From Lachnospiraceae bacterium (lineage in GTDB: Bacteria > Bacillota > Clostridia > Lachnospirales > Lachnospiraceae), in NCBI GenBank assembly GCA_022845895.1, contig AP025573.1, forward strand, positions 2,700,501 through 2,764,500: DNA of 64,000 nt. The letters are read 5' to 3'. The notes under the pieces were generated by a model that was not told the DNA's origin, searched no databases, and saw only the letters and a program-made list of their open reading frames with translations. Both the position numbers and the translations under genes were made by a program. This document shows positions 50,601-59,515 of the stretch, one piece after another (position 1 is the stretch's first letter; each line of letters begins with the position of its first letter).

Positions 50601-52553
50601 TCCGGTCTCTGCGTCACATTTTTCAACTTTCAGACGGGCTGTGATGGTGCGGTTGTTCAGGATATAGCTGTAAGTCTTTCCGTCAGAGGAAATGAATACC
50701 GTAAAGTCCGGGACAAAGGCTTTGCCTTCCTCGCCTGCGATCTGATGGACCGTATAATGTCCATAAGGAAGCGGTTTACTGGAAGCAAAACCATCCGCAT
50801 CCGTGGTAAGAAGGTCACGTTCACTTTCCTTTGCCGCGTCATAGCTCCCGGCTGCCTTTAAGTAAACTTCAAAGACTGCGCCTGCTTCCGGGCGTTCGAT
50901 GATACCAGCATTGGGATCGTCGGTATTTTCGCCCTCAGGCACATCCGGGTCCAGGTCATCGGTGTGCTTGACAAGCTGGATATTTCCGTAAATAACCGTT
51001 TCCGTCACCTGATTTTCTGTGGTATTGAGTTCCACTTCATACAGGGAAGGGGATGCACCCACTTCATAAATGGTTTCATTCAGAAGATACCCGGTGCTCG
51101 GTTCGATTTCCCGGATCGTCCAGCCATCCCCGCATACATAATAGCGGGTCATAAAGCTGCCATCCGGTCCGGTAGTATAAGTATCGATCAGTTCGCCATC
51201 ACGGAAGATCCCATAGGCCGCCCCTGCAAGCGTGGCATCCCCCTGAGCATTTCCGGTGTCAGCATCACTCTTTACCACATGGACGCGAAATTTCTTCAGA
51301 ATATTGCTGAAATGTACCGAAGAAGTCTGCCCGCTTTCAATGGTCACGTACTGTGCGGAAGGGGTCACATAGCGGTCCACCGGAAGTTCTTTTACCAGAT
51401 AGGTTCCCGGCAGGAGCTTCTTTTCAATCTGGCCGTTTTCTCCGGTCGTAACTTCCTCATTGACTTCATTTCCCAAAATGTTCGTACCGGAGATATGGAA
51501 GGTGATACCGGAAACAATGCCGTCCTCACTGGTCTTGACAAGTTTTGCGGTACCGTAAGTTTCCGTTTTGAATTTTACAAAGAAGGAAACCGGATCGCTG
51601 GCGCCGGTCATCATGGTCTGGTAGCCGGGTCTGCCCCAGATCAGCATGTCGTTTGCCACCGGGATATTCTTTCGGAATTCAAACAGCACCGGGTCCATCA
51701 TCATCTGCCTGCTGGTAAAGGTGTATTCATTTCCGTTTCTTGTCACAGAAACGCCGCTGCCTTTCAAAGCCTCCAGATCGATCTTCAAGTTATTGGTATC
51801 TGTGACCGTCAGGGTATAGACCTTTTTTTCTACATCCCATTTCAGTTCCAGTTCCGGTGCTTCGCTTTTCTTAGAAGAAGTAAAGGAAGGTACTGTGGAA
51901 TGGGAAGCGACCTGTGCAAGAATCCAGTCATAGGCTTTTTCTGCCGGTCGTCCGGCGATCACGCTGAAATACTGGTCGGCGTCTGCGTGGCCGTTTCCGT
52001 GGCGGCTGTACGGATCGCTTCTAAGTTGCTGCTGGTATTCCCAAAGGATGATCTGGGTTGCCATCTTATAGTCATCCTCGTTGATTCCGGAAACAGGGAG
52101 CGCCGCACCGGGTTTCCAGCCATAGATCGCAGTCAGGGTGATCCCCCTCCTTGCCTCGGCAGGAAGCAGGTTCAGGTATTGGCTGTTGGTCCCGCTTTCC
52201 GAAACATAGGTATTTTCCGAAGTATGGTAAGGAATCCCGCTCTCCACACAGTAAACCTGGTGGCTGATCCCGTCAGAATCCGTCAGCATATAGTGCCGGT
52301 AAGCATTGCCCCCGGAACTGGTGTGTACATCGATGGTTCCGTCTGCATGGTAGGCAAGATAGGTGTAAGGCGCCGGGGCACGGTAGTGGTTCCCATCAGA
52401 GCCCACATACTGGTCGCCCAGCCAGGAGCTTGCCGTCTGTCCGACAGACATGGCAAAAGCCTGAGCCGGAAGAAGCCCCAAAATGCTTGCCATACAAAGC
52501 AAAAACGCCAACAGCTTGCGAAAGCCGCGGCGTCTGGTTATGATATGTTCCAT
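47643..52553 (-). CDS. Giant thioester/Cna-B adhesin fused to a class B sortase
   Basis: 1636 residues. Signal peptide (1-34, ending AQAFA); thioester domain about 40-290 with Cys102 in VYCVESG and Gln167 in ATQIILWEYQ, the pair that forms the internal thioester; about nine Cna-B/SpaA-type beta domains (about 335-1290) with repeated GAxYxxxxxG and GxYxxxE signatures; Pro/Lys linker; sorting motif VPQTG (1330-1334), membrane helix and basic KKGKYSR. Instead of stopping, the frame goes on into a complete class B sortase: membrane anchor (about 1373-1395), His1517 in VYGHNM, Cys1615 in LTISTC, Arg1622 in GTGRF. Such substrate-sortase pairs are usually separate neighbouring genes. Surface attachment to mating partners or host tissue is inferred. 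Confidence 0.9.
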   Translation of the reverse strand: MEHIITRRRGFRKLLAFLLCMASILGLLPAQAFAMSVGQTASSWLGDQYVGSDGNHYRAPAPYTYLAYHADGTIDVHTSSGGNAYRHYMLTDSDGISHQVYCVESGIPYHTSENTYVSESGTNSQYLNLLPAEARRGITLTAIYGWKPGAALPVSGINEDDYKMATQIILWEYQQQLRSDPYSRHGNGHADADQYFSVIAGRPAEKAYDWILAQVASHSTVPSFTSSKKSEAPELELKWDVEKKVYTLTVTDTNNLKIDLEALKGSGVSVTRNGNEYTFTSRQMMMDPVLFEFRKNIPVANDMLIWGRPGYQTMMTGASDPVSFFVKFKTETYGTAKLVKTSEDGIVSGITFHISGTNILGNEVNEEVTTGENGQIEKKLLPGTYLVKELPVDRYVTPSAQYVTIESGQTSSVHFSNILKKFRVHVVKSDADTGNAQGDATLAGAAYGIFRDGELIDTYTTGPDGSFMTRYYVCGDGWTIREIEPSTGYLLNETIYEVGASPSLYEVELNTTENQVTETVIYGNIQLVKHTDDLDPDVPEGENTDDPNAGIIERPEAGAVFEVYLKAAGSYDAAKESERDLLTTDADGFASSKPLPYGHYTVHQIAGEEGKAFVPDFTVFISSDGKTYSYILNNRTITARLKVEKCDAETGKIIPVTGTGFQIKDLSTGEFITQTVYYPNPETLDTFYVSDEGWLMLPEPLAAGDYELYEVAAPYGYVLSDQPVPFTIDGSEAVVTVTQYNMPQKGQLTITKTGEVFASVQENDGLYQPVYEVAGLPGAVYDVIADEDIYTGDGTLRAEKDTVVETLTTGEDGTAKSGSLYLGRYRLEERQAPSGCVLNPQPEYVELTYAGETVEVTQAATCLYDERQKVDVTLFKAMETDDLFGLGMNEEYKDISFGLYASADLTAADGSVIPADGLLEVVSVSSDESGGYSASFASDLPFGSYYVKERTTNGAYILSDQKYPVVFEYAGQETALVQILVNEGEAVSNELLRGRVDGVKVGENPEGGEDVTLAGALMGLFRPDTEEFTEENALLTAVTGKDGSFSFENIPYGHWIVKEISAPDLYTVSPQQHHVYIGADGQHIEIRVENTLIRGSVQVTKTEAVEEPSPVEKEDKKDKNSFLRFLPGAVFDLYADSNANQEYDPDDQKIGTLKETDAGYHTAENLLAGGYFIKESKAPEGYQPDPNAYYFSITEDGQVAVVENGEAGHGFTNEAYRGNLKITKDSSDGRKDGFAIEVKSADGSYCETFTTPKSGVIEVKGLRVGIYTVTEVANRASKDYIIPDAATVEIKADQTSTVQFFNEKPEKPDNPKNPEKPSVPSNPSTPQKPVPQTGDDPYIFLYGGLLAAALIGGSVFAVYYFKKGKYSRTSLKRTAVGVSVLSLCVLVALGSGFLVFRDLNQYAESKDAYRDLAGYVEVPEQTASPESAPDPTEPKRDDTDIVLPSVDFEALRENGSDIIGWLSLPDTVLNYPVTQTDNNEYYLNHLYDGTYNKVGCLFADYENRADFSDRNTIVYGHNMRDGSMFALLNRYDEQSYFDTHRQMYLVTPKGGYVMEIFAAFAAKPEESGSETSPWQVSWKDDGAYTTWLTAMKERSAVESDVTVTCSDKVLTISTCTPGGTGRFLVMGKLVKVDNEI

Positions 52554-52592
52554 GAAAAAATCCTCACTTTCATAAAATCTAAAAGGACAGCC

Positions 52593-53705
52593 TTATTTGC
52601 TGTCCTTGTCGTCAAAATCATCCTCGGAAAGATATTCCGGTTCCCCGTATGCCTCATCCGGGTCAAAGCCTTCGCCATAACCGTCATCCTCAAATTCCGC
52701 ATCGTCCTCGGCCTGCTGTTTCGGACGCACGATTTTTACATAGTAACCGATCCCGCCGACCGCAAGTAAGGCAGCAAGGATAAACAGGATCGTGCCGACG
52801 CTGCCGGTTTCTTTCTTCGGCTTTTCCGGTTCTGCCGGTTTTTCAGTTTCCGCCGGCTTTTCTTTTCCTTTGCAGCCATTTAAGTCATTTTTGCAGACCG
52901 GACAGCCGGTATTAACCTTTCCTGCCTCACATTTTTCTGTGCAGTTACAGCTTTCTTCCTGGGGGATCATGCTCATGCTGCCATTGTTCTTTTCTGCAAG
53001 TGCCATCAGGTCGGACTCTGTGACGCCGTTTAAGAAGTAGACATTGTTATCTTCCCGTTTCCCGTCGATCACCAGATAAAAGACATTGCCCGCGTCCGTA
53101 GTGATGGTGTAAAACTGTTTTTCCCCATCCGTACCGCTGATGTTGTCCTGTACCGTTCCGGTGCCTTCCGGGGTAAATGCACCTTCCGGGATCGCAGAAG
53201 TATTTTCCTGCTGTCCGGTACTGTTATCTGAACCGGAAGAATTTCCGCCGCCGGAAGGGGTTGCAGCGTTTGAGCCGGAAGGTTTTTCTTCCTTAGGCGG
53301 TTTTGTCTGTGTACCGGACGGACTCTGGGGTGCTGTCGTAGCAGGTTTCTTTTCAGGAGCCGGTTCTTTGTAATACGGATTATCCAGCTTTACCACATCA
53401 GAACGGTTGCCGGCATAATCTTTTGCGTATATGCTTACCTGTTTTTCTGTTCCGGCATAATCTTTCAGTGCGACCGACGCTTTCCCGTCGGTGAGGGAGT
53501 TGATACGGTTTTCATCAACAAAGACCGCCTCCACGCCGGATAGATCGTCACTGCTTTCTATTTTCAGGGCATCGCCCTCCATGGAAGCAGTCAGCGTTGG
53601 CGGTGTGGTGTCTTTGGAACCGCCGGCATGAGCCGTTACAGGTAATGCGCTGACACTTACAAGAAGCGTAAGCGCCAGCAGCAGGGAAAGTTTTTTAAGC
53701 CTCAT
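52593..53705 (-). CDS. CD1107-family (DUF4366) mobile-element surface protein
   Basis: 370 residues from the ATG at 53705 (GGAGG six bases ahead). Signal peptide (RLKKLSLLLALTLLVSVSAL, PVTAHA); an Ig-like segment (about 30-115, DLSGVEAVFVDENRINSLTD, YAKDYAGNRSDVV); Pro/Ser/Gly-rich linker; DUF4366 core (FYTITTDAGNVFYLVIDGKR, LNGVTESDLMALAEKNNGS); a Cys cluster (CNCTEKC...CPVCKNDLNGC); one membrane helix near 305-330 and a very acidic cytoplasmic tail. Conserved in Tn1549-like transfer regions beside DUF4315 and the CD1108 hydrolase; probably part of the cell-surface transfer machinery. Confidence 0.9.
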   Translation of the reverse strand: MRLKKLSLLLALTLLVSVSALPVTAHAGGSKDTTPPTLTASMEGDALKIESSDDLSGVEAVFVDENRINSLTDGKASVALKDYAGTEKQVSIYAKDYAGNRSDVVKLDNPYYKEPAPEKKPATTAPQSPSGTQTKPPKEEKPSGSNAATPSGGGNSSGSDNSTGQQENTSAIPEGAFTPEGTGTVQDNISGTDGEKQFYTITTDAGNVFYLVIDGKREDNNVYFLNGVTESDLMALAEKNNGSMSMIPQEESCNCTEKCEAGKVNTGCPVCKNDLNGCKGKEKPAETEKPAEPEKPKKETGSVGTILFILAALLAVGGIGYYVKIVRPKQQAEDDAEFEDDGYGEGFDPDEAYGEPEYLSEDDFDDKDSK

Positions 53706-53940
53706 GCACATCCTCCTTCTCCTGCGGTAAAACAGTTTCCGAAGGGGCTGCCTGCTGTGATTTCAAAAAATCCGCAAGCTGCTGGGGCGTCAGTTTGAAA
53801 CTGCGCGCCACCGCTACATAATCGGTATTTTCCAGCTCTGTTTTCTGTTCCTCCAGCTTATGGAGCTTTGCCTGCATTTCCGCAATCTTTGTTTTGGTCT
53901 TTTCAATTTCCTTTTCCAGTTTTTCAATTTTAGGATTCAA
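53695..53940 (-). CDS. DUF4315 small coiled-coil protein
   Basis: 81 residues: coiled coil (KIEKLEKEIEKTKTKIAEMQ, AKLHKLEEQKTELEN) then DYVAVARSFKLTPQQLADFL. This is the DUF4315 pattern, always found between the CD1107 and CD1108 genes in this ICE family. Its end overlaps the CD1107 start by 11 bases. Function unknown. Confidence 0.9.
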   Translation of the reverse strand: MNPKIEKLEKEIEKTKTKIAEMQAKLHKLEEQKTELENTDYVAVARSFKLTPQQLADFLKSQQAAPSETVLPQEKEDVHEA

Positions 53941-53958
53941 TTTATTACCTCCAATCTG

Positions 53959-56637
53959 TTAAGGCAGACGCCCAAATGTATAAAAATGCTGCTGCCAGTA
54001 GCTTGTATTGATGTTTGCATAAGAAATCGGGTCTCCACAGTGGATCATCATTCCATTTCCCACATAGATCCCTACATGGCTTGCGCCGCTGGTGTTGTAG
54101 GTCCCCTGGAAGAAGATCAGGTCGCCCGGTTTTGCATCCGCACTTGATACCGGCGTACATACACCTAAAAGACCATCCGCGGTCAGCCTTCCGAAATTCC
54201 AGCCAACGCCGCAGTTGTTGATCACCCAGGACACATAGCCGGAACAGTCAAAGGAAGTGGAAGGGCTTGCGCCTCCCCATACATACGGATAGCCAAGATA
54301 TTTTTCCGCCTCGGCCATCATTGCGGCAAACTGTTCATCCGCAAGGGCTTCCGGTGGAATGTCATAATCGAAGTAGTTTCCTGTGCCGCCTGAACCAACT
54401 TCCGGCAGGTGCCGTTCGCTGGTATCGCCGGTATCGGCAAAATACAGGGGATTCAAATACTGGCCGTCAACCAGGACTTCTAAGTGCAGGTGGGCCCCGG
54501 TAGAATTTCCGGTATTCCCGACCTTTGCAATCACATCCCCGGCTTTGACCTCCTGCCCGGCAGAAACAAGGATCTGGGAACAGTGCCCGTATTTGGTCGT
54601 CAGGGTATGTCCTTCGTATGCCTCGCCTTCAATAGCGACACACAAGCCATAACCGCCGGCATTTCCCGCAAGGGTGACCGTTCCGTCATGCCCGGCAAGG
54701 ATCTCTGTGCCCTCCGGCATCCCGATGTCCACACCGGTGTGATAGTTCTTTTCCCCACTGATGGGATGTACCCGGTAGCCGTAATAACTGGTCACATAAG
54801 GGAGCCAGTTGGTGCCAAAGACATTTTTGACATACTGGCGGTTTCCTTTTGTCTGCAGCAGGATCTCGCAGATCTCTTTCTGGTCTGCGTTCATCCGGGA
54901 AACGACCAGGTTTTCTAGAGGTGTGACTGTGAGCTTGACATTTAGGATGCGCCATTCATAAGGCACTTCCTCCTGGGTTTCTTCCCCGGTTTCCGGATCA
55001 ACGGAAGTTTCGGTGCGGTAACGGATCTCGGTTTCTTCTGAAAAGGACAGGGTATATTGTTCCTGGAAAAGCTGCCGCAGCACGCTTTCCACTTCATCGT
55101 AAGTAAATCCCTGATAAGCAGAAGTCAGATACCCCATCAGCACATACGGGTCATGCTCGATTGCGCCCAGGTTATACCGGTATTCGTCATAGCCGGGGCG
55201 GTCTGATTCCACCCGGTCTATTTCCATTTGCAGATCCGTTTCCCATTCGGTATAGGTAAGCTCCGCCTGGTTGATGTCCTGATCATCTGCAAGATAGGTA
55301 GAAGCAGCCAGACTTCCCAAACCGCCGGTCCCGATATTGGAGAACGTGGAAAACAGGGATGTGATCAGGAAAATTACCAAAAGGAGAAGCAGGAGGACAA
55401 GGCAGATTACAGGGTGCCGTTTGACCGCATGGACAATACCGACGCTGACCCTCTCTGTTGCGACTGCGGCATTTTTTGCCTGTTTCCCGGCTTCACGGGC
55501 AGCCTTGGCATACTGCCTTTTCAGTTTTTGTTTCTGCCATATCCGGGCAATCGCATGTTTCTTCAGCTCCGGGTGGTCGCTAAGAGCCTGCCGGTAAGCA
55601 AGTCTTGCGTTTGCTTTTGCTGATTTTTGCTGTAATTTCGCTGCCTTTCGGTAGGGGGCAGTTTTATGCCGGTGATATGCCGTGCGAAGCCCTGCCTCGC
55701 CCACAAGTTCAGAGCGGTGGGCTGCCTTGATGCCCACATTTTCATCCTCTGCCTCATAAATCTTTTTATGAGCGTAACCAATGGCAGTATTGGCGCCCGC
55801 CTTGACCGGACGCAGGGGTACAGGTCCTTTTACATGGACCTTTTGGGATTTGACCTCCTTTTCAAATTTTAAGTGTTTTTTGGCTTTTCCGGTCTCCGGG
55901 TCGGAAACCGTCTCCATGCGCAGTTTCTTCCGGGCAGGTAGACGATTTTGCGCCTGCTCTGCTTTTTGTGCAGTCCGTTCCGCCTTCCGTCTTGCATGGG
56001 TGAGCTTTTTATCCTTTGTCTCCGGCGGTAGTTCATCCGCAGTAAATTCCAGCTTGGATGTTTTCGGCGGTTCGCTATCCATACCCTTTTCCTTCTGCGC
56101 TGCCTGTTCCTCCGCCTGTGCCGCTTCCTGAAAACGCTGCTGATATTTGTTCCCATGCTGGTGTGTTCGGTAACGGTGTTCCTGACCGGATCTGTCTGTG
56201 CCGTTCGGTGGGGCTGAGCCTTCGGAAGAAGGAGCATATTTTCCGGTATCATGGTCTGTCACATCCTCTGTTACAAAAGAACGCCTGGAAGCCTCCTGCC
56301 GGAAATTGCTTCGCACGTTGTCCTGTATCGGGGGCGCTGTCCTGGTAGCATCCGGTGTCTCAAAGTGTTCCGAAAAACCATCCAAAGCGGTTGCATACGC
56401 TTCGCCCTGTTCCAGCAAGGACGCCGGTGTTTCCGGTGACAGATGGGAAAATTCCGTCTGTACAGGGATGTCCTGCCTGTGTGTCTTGCCGTTGACAGAA
56501 GAAGGGGTGTCCCGTGCCCTGCGCAGGTCAAAATCCTGTTCGGTCTGCCTGGCTGCCGGTTGATCCTCCCCGTGGGAATCACGCACCGGCATCCGGGTAT
56601 CTTTGCGCCTCCTTTGAAATTCCCTGTCGTGTGCCAT
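53959..56637 (-). CDS. CD1108-type conjugation cell-wall hydrolase (M23 plus NlpC/P60)
   Basis: 892 residues from the ATG at 56637 (GGAGGTGAG ahead). A long charged cytoplasmic N-terminus (about 1-400, many Lys/Arg/Gln), one membrane helix (VICLVLLLLLLVIFLITSLF, about 410-435), an external linker domain, an M23 metallopeptidase domain (HTGVDIG near residue 640; HLHLE) and a C-terminal NlpC/P60 domain with FDCSGY and ASHVGIYVGNGMMIH. It opens peptidoglycan locally for the mating channel, the VirB1-like role. Both catalytic motifs are intact. Confidence 0.95.
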   Translation of the reverse strand: MAHDREFQRRRKDTRMPVRDSHGEDQPAARQTEQDFDLRRARDTPSSVNGKTHRQDIPVQTEFSHLSPETPASLLEQGEAYATALDGFSEHFETPDATRTAPPIQDNVRSNFRQEASRRSFVTEDVTDHDTGKYAPSSEGSAPPNGTDRSGQEHRYRTHQHGNKYQQRFQEAAQAEEQAAQKEKGMDSEPPKTSKLEFTADELPPETKDKKLTHARRKAERTAQKAEQAQNRLPARKKLRMETVSDPETGKAKKHLKFEKEVKSQKVHVKGPVPLRPVKAGANTAIGYAHKKIYEAEDENVGIKAAHRSELVGEAGLRTAYHRHKTAPYRKAAKLQQKSAKANARLAYRQALSDHPELKKHAIARIWQKQKLKRQYAKAAREAGKQAKNAAVATERVSVGIVHAVKRHPVICLVLLLLLLVIFLITSLFSTFSNIGTGGLGSLAASTYLADDQDINQAELTYTEWETDLQMEIDRVESDRPGYDEYRYNLGAIEHDPYVLMGYLTSAYQGFTYDEVESVLRQLFQEQYTLSFSEETEIRYRTETSVDPETGEETQEEVPYEWRILNVKLTVTPLENLVVSRMNADQKEICEILLQTKGNRQYVKNVFGTNWLPYVTSYYGYRVHPISGEKNYHTGVDIGMPEGTEILAGHDGTVTLAGNAGGYGLCVAIEGEAYEGHTLTTKYGHCSQILVSAGQEVKAGDVIAKVGNTGNSTGAHLHLEVLVDGQYLNPLYFADTGDTSERHLPEVGSGGTGNYFDYDIPPEALADEQFAAMMAEAEKYLGYPYVWGGASPSTSFDCSGYVSWVINNCGVGWNFGRLTADGLLGVCTPVSSADAKPGDLIFFQGTYNTSGASHVGIYVGNGMMIHCGDPISYANINTSYWQQHFYTFGRLP

Positions 56638-56670
56638 TGTTCTCACCTCCGATCCATTTTAATTTTTGTC

Positions 56671-59145
56671 TCACGCTTTGGTCCCCGCTACTTCATCCGG
56701 TCTTGTGGTAAGCACGCTGTACAAGAGTGTGTCCTTCGGGAAGTGGTCCACAAAAGGGATGATCACATTTCCAAAGAACAAAAGCCCCTCGCCGGGACCG
56801 GAATGGGTCACATACGAAAGCTGGTGCGGGGAGATTCCCAACTGCTTTGCCAAAATCTGACGGTCTCCCTGGGCCTGGTTGAGCATATAGATAAAGTCCG
56901 AGTTCTCAAAAATATTTTCGATCTCACGGGAAGCCAGAAGGTCCTTGACATTCTGCGTTAAACCTGATGGAATTCCGCCCCATTTACGGAAGCGTTTCCA
57001 GATCTCCACGCTGAAACTTCCTGTCTGCCCTTTCAAAAGAAGATGGAATTCGTCGATATAGAACCAGGTTGTTTTATGTTTGGAGCGATTGGCCGTGACA
57101 CGGTTCCACACCGCATCCTGCATGATCAAAAGCCCGATTTCCTTTAAGGCTTTTCCCAGTGACTTAAGCTGGAAACACAGTACCCGGTGTTTATCCATCT
57201 GGATATTGGAACGGTGGTTGAACACGTTAAGGGAACCATTGACATAGATTTCCAGCGCCGTTGCGATATTCTGTGCCTCCGGTTCAGACTGTTTCAAAAG
57301 CAGCTCGTAAAGATCACCTAAGATCGGCATATTTTCCGGGCACGGGTCCTGCAGGTATTCCCGGTACACCAGTCTGGTACAACGGTCGATGATCGTCCTT
57401 TCAATGGGGGAAAGTCCTTCTTTGCCGCCGATGATAAGGTCACACAGCGACAGGATAAAATCACTTTTCAAAGTGATCGGGTTTTCATCATCGGAATAGT
57501 CCAGATTGATGTCCATCGGGTTGATGTAGTTCGTGGAAGTAGGGGAAATATCAATGACCTGCCCCTGGGAACCGAACTGCTGTACCAGCGGCCCATACTC
57601 ATTTTCCGGGTCGGCGATAATGATGTCGTCCTCCGTCAGAAGGAACACATTGACGATCTCACGCTTGGCAGAGAAAGATTTGCCGCTTCCTGGGGTACCG
57701 AGAAACAGCCCATTGGGGTTTTTCAGCGTTTTTCTGTTCGCCATGATCAGGTTATTGGAAAGGGCGTTCAGGCCGTAATACAATGCCTCGCCCTCCTGGA
57801 ACAGTTCACAGGTGGTAAACGGTACAAAGATCGCTGTGCTGCTGGTCGTAAGCCCGCGCTCAATCTCAATCTGGTTCGTACCAAGAGCAAGCGAGGACAT
57901 AAGCCCCTGTTCCTGCTGGTAATCCAGCCGTTTTAAGGCACAGTTGTATTTCTGTGCCACACCCGAAGCGGCAAAAATATCATTGAACAGCTTCTGACGT
58001 TTGGCAGCGATATTTTCCACCAGTACCGTCACAAGGAACATGCGCTCATTGCGGCTCTGTAAATCCTGCAAAAGATTTTTGGCTTCTTCTCCATAGGTGG
58101 CAAGGTCGGTGGGAATGATGTCCATGTCATACCCAGATCGGACCGCTTTCTTTTGTTCCTCAATGGTCATTTTCTGCAGGTCCGACATTTTACGCTTGAT
58201 GTTTCGGATCGCCTGCGCCTGGTCGATAGACTGGATATGCAGGTTGACGGTCACGGCGTCGTTTAAGTCAAGAAGATCCGCTAAAAGCCGGTCGGTAAGC
58301 TCCGGCGCCAAAATCTGCAAAAAGGAGACAGCACCGGAATGATCGCCTACCCGGAATGTCTTTCCATCCTTTGAAAAAGACAGCCCGGATGGGGAAATGA
58401 AGTCTTTGGTAGAAAGACCGGTCTTAGGCAGATCCGACCACTGGAAATGAAACTTTTCCTGACCGTCCGGGTGAAGCTGGCTGTGAAGAAGCTCCAGACG
58501 TTCCAGTCCGTTTAAGGATCTTGCCTGGACTCCAAGGGTCTTGAAATTTGCCAGCACATCCGTTTCAATGCGTTCCAGACGCATTTTCGCAGTACGCAGG
58601 TCATCTGCCTCGATCCCAAAGGTAATGTATTTACGTTTGGTGAGACCGTTATTTCCTTTCTGCAACTGGTTCTTTAACATATCCCCGTATTCCCTGCGGA
58701 TTCCGTCATACTCGTCGCCGCGGGGAGGGATGTCAATGCTTCTGGTAAAATCCTGCATATTGGCCCGCTGGTTGATAAAGGTAAGCTGCACATGGATCGA
58801 GGCGTCGAAGTAATTTAAGAAATCGCAGTAACCCTCGAAGATCTGTGCTTTATCATCTGCCTGTGCAAGCTGATAGTTAATATCAAAAAACTGCACCGTT
58901 TTGGTGTAAAGGGTATCAGTCAGCCGGCAGATCCCATCCCGGTACATTTCACGGTAGGGAATGCTCTGCTGGACCGTCTGCGGGGCATCTGCTTTCAGCC
59001 CGGCAAAAAAGCCGCCTTTTTTAGACGGCTTGGAACGGGCAGACTTAGTTTTGCCCTGCTTTGCATCGGCTCTGGTCTTTTTGGCCTGCCTGATGTTTTT
59101 TTGCAGACGCTTTTCCTGAGCTTCCTGCTGCTTGTTTTTTGGCAA
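56671..59145 (-). CDS. virB4: VirB4-type conjugation ATPase
   Basis: 824 residues from a TTG at 59145 (AGGAGG nine bases upstream). Basic N-terminal tail (KNKQQEAQEKRLQKNIRQAK), CagE/TrbE/VirB domain, then the ATPase with Walker A GTPGSGKS near residue 485, Walker B-like DDIIIADPENEYG and KTTWFYIDEFHLLL. It powers assembly of, and transfer through, the type IV channel. The first 101 bases overlap the end of the PrgI gene in another frame, an unusually long overlap, so the Lys-rich tails of both proteins are encoded by the same DNA. Confidence 0.95.
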   Translation of the reverse strand: MPKNKQQEAQEKRLQKNIRQAKKTRADAKQGKTKSARSKPSKKGGFFAGLKADAPQTVQQSIPYREMYRDGICRLTDTLYTKTVQFFDINYQLAQADDKAQIFEGYCDFLNYFDASIHVQLTFINQRANMQDFTRSIDIPPRGDEYDGIRREYGDMLKNQLQKGNNGLTKRKYITFGIEADDLRTAKMRLERIETDVLANFKTLGVQARSLNGLERLELLHSQLHPDGQEKFHFQWSDLPKTGLSTKDFISPSGLSFSKDGKTFRVGDHSGAVSFLQILAPELTDRLLADLLDLNDAVTVNLHIQSIDQAQAIRNIKRKMSDLQKMTIEEQKKAVRSGYDMDIIPTDLATYGEEAKNLLQDLQSRNERMFLVTVLVENIAAKRQKLFNDIFAASGVAQKYNCALKRLDYQQEQGLMSSLALGTNQIEIERGLTTSSTAIFVPFTTCELFQEGEALYYGLNALSNNLIMANRKTLKNPNGLFLGTPGSGKSFSAKREIVNVFLLTEDDIIIADPENEYGPLVQQFGSQGQVIDISPTSTNYINPMDINLDYSDDENPITLKSDFILSLCDLIIGGKEGLSPIERTIIDRCTRLVYREYLQDPCPENMPILGDLYELLLKQSEPEAQNIATALEIYVNGSLNVFNHRSNIQMDKHRVLCFQLKSLGKALKEIGLLIMQDAVWNRVTANRSKHKTTWFYIDEFHLLLKGQTGSFSVEIWKRFRKWGGIPSGLTQNVKDLLASREIENIFENSDFIYMLNQAQGDRQILAKQLGISPHQLSYVTHSGPGEGLLFFGNVIIPFVDHFPKDTLLYSVLTTRPDEVAGTKA

Positions 59146-59479
59146 TCTTTGTAACCTCCTTCTTTGACATAGATTTATACAGGTTATCCGTCCTGTATGG
59201 ACGGTCCTTCGGCCAGAGCTTATAACGGAGCCGGTTCTTCAAAATCTTTTCTGCCGGCTGCCCGTCACGCTCATACATGGCGAAGAAGAAAAAGGGCATC
59301 ATCAGCCCGATCATCAAAAGTACAGCCGCCGAGTTCCCGATCGCCCCGCGGGTAAAGAAATACACCGGAAGGCCGACAAGCCCGGCAAGGCTGAAACAAA
59401 TAAGCTGGCGCTTCGTCAGATTGAAGGCCAGCTTGGTCTTAACTTTGGTTAAATCCTTTGGTACAGGTACATAAGGCAT
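59045..59479 (-). CDS. PrgI-family membrane protein of the transfer channel
   Basis: 144 residues. VPVPKDLTKVKTKLAFNLTK then two membrane helices (LICFSLAGLVGLPVYFF, AAVLLMIGLMMPFFFFAMYE) and a basic C-terminus. PrgI proteins are VirB3-like partners of VirB4 in Gram-positive conjugation. GGGAGGTG precedes the ATG. Confidence 0.92.
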   Translation of the reverse strand: MPYVPVPKDLTKVKTKLAFNLTKRQLICFSLAGLVGLPVYFFTRGAIGNSAAVLLMIGLMMPFFFFAMYERDGQPAEKILKNRLRYKLWPKDRPYRTDNLYKSMSKKEVTKIAKKQAAGSSGKASAKKHQAGQKDQSRCKAGQN

Positions 59480-59515
59480 CTATACACCTCCCATCGTAAT
59501 ATAGTTTCCGGTCCA

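Noticed and set aside
48600..51600. Repeat array suspected from recurring protein modules
   Set aside because: The Cna-B modules are diverged at DNA level and have no uniform repeat/spacer pattern, so not a CRISPR or satellite array.
48927..52769. Long plus-strand open frames (about 640 and 600 codons) antisense to the adhesin gene
   Set aside because: They mirror the codon-biased adhesin frame, lack ribosome sites and homology, and start inside other genes.
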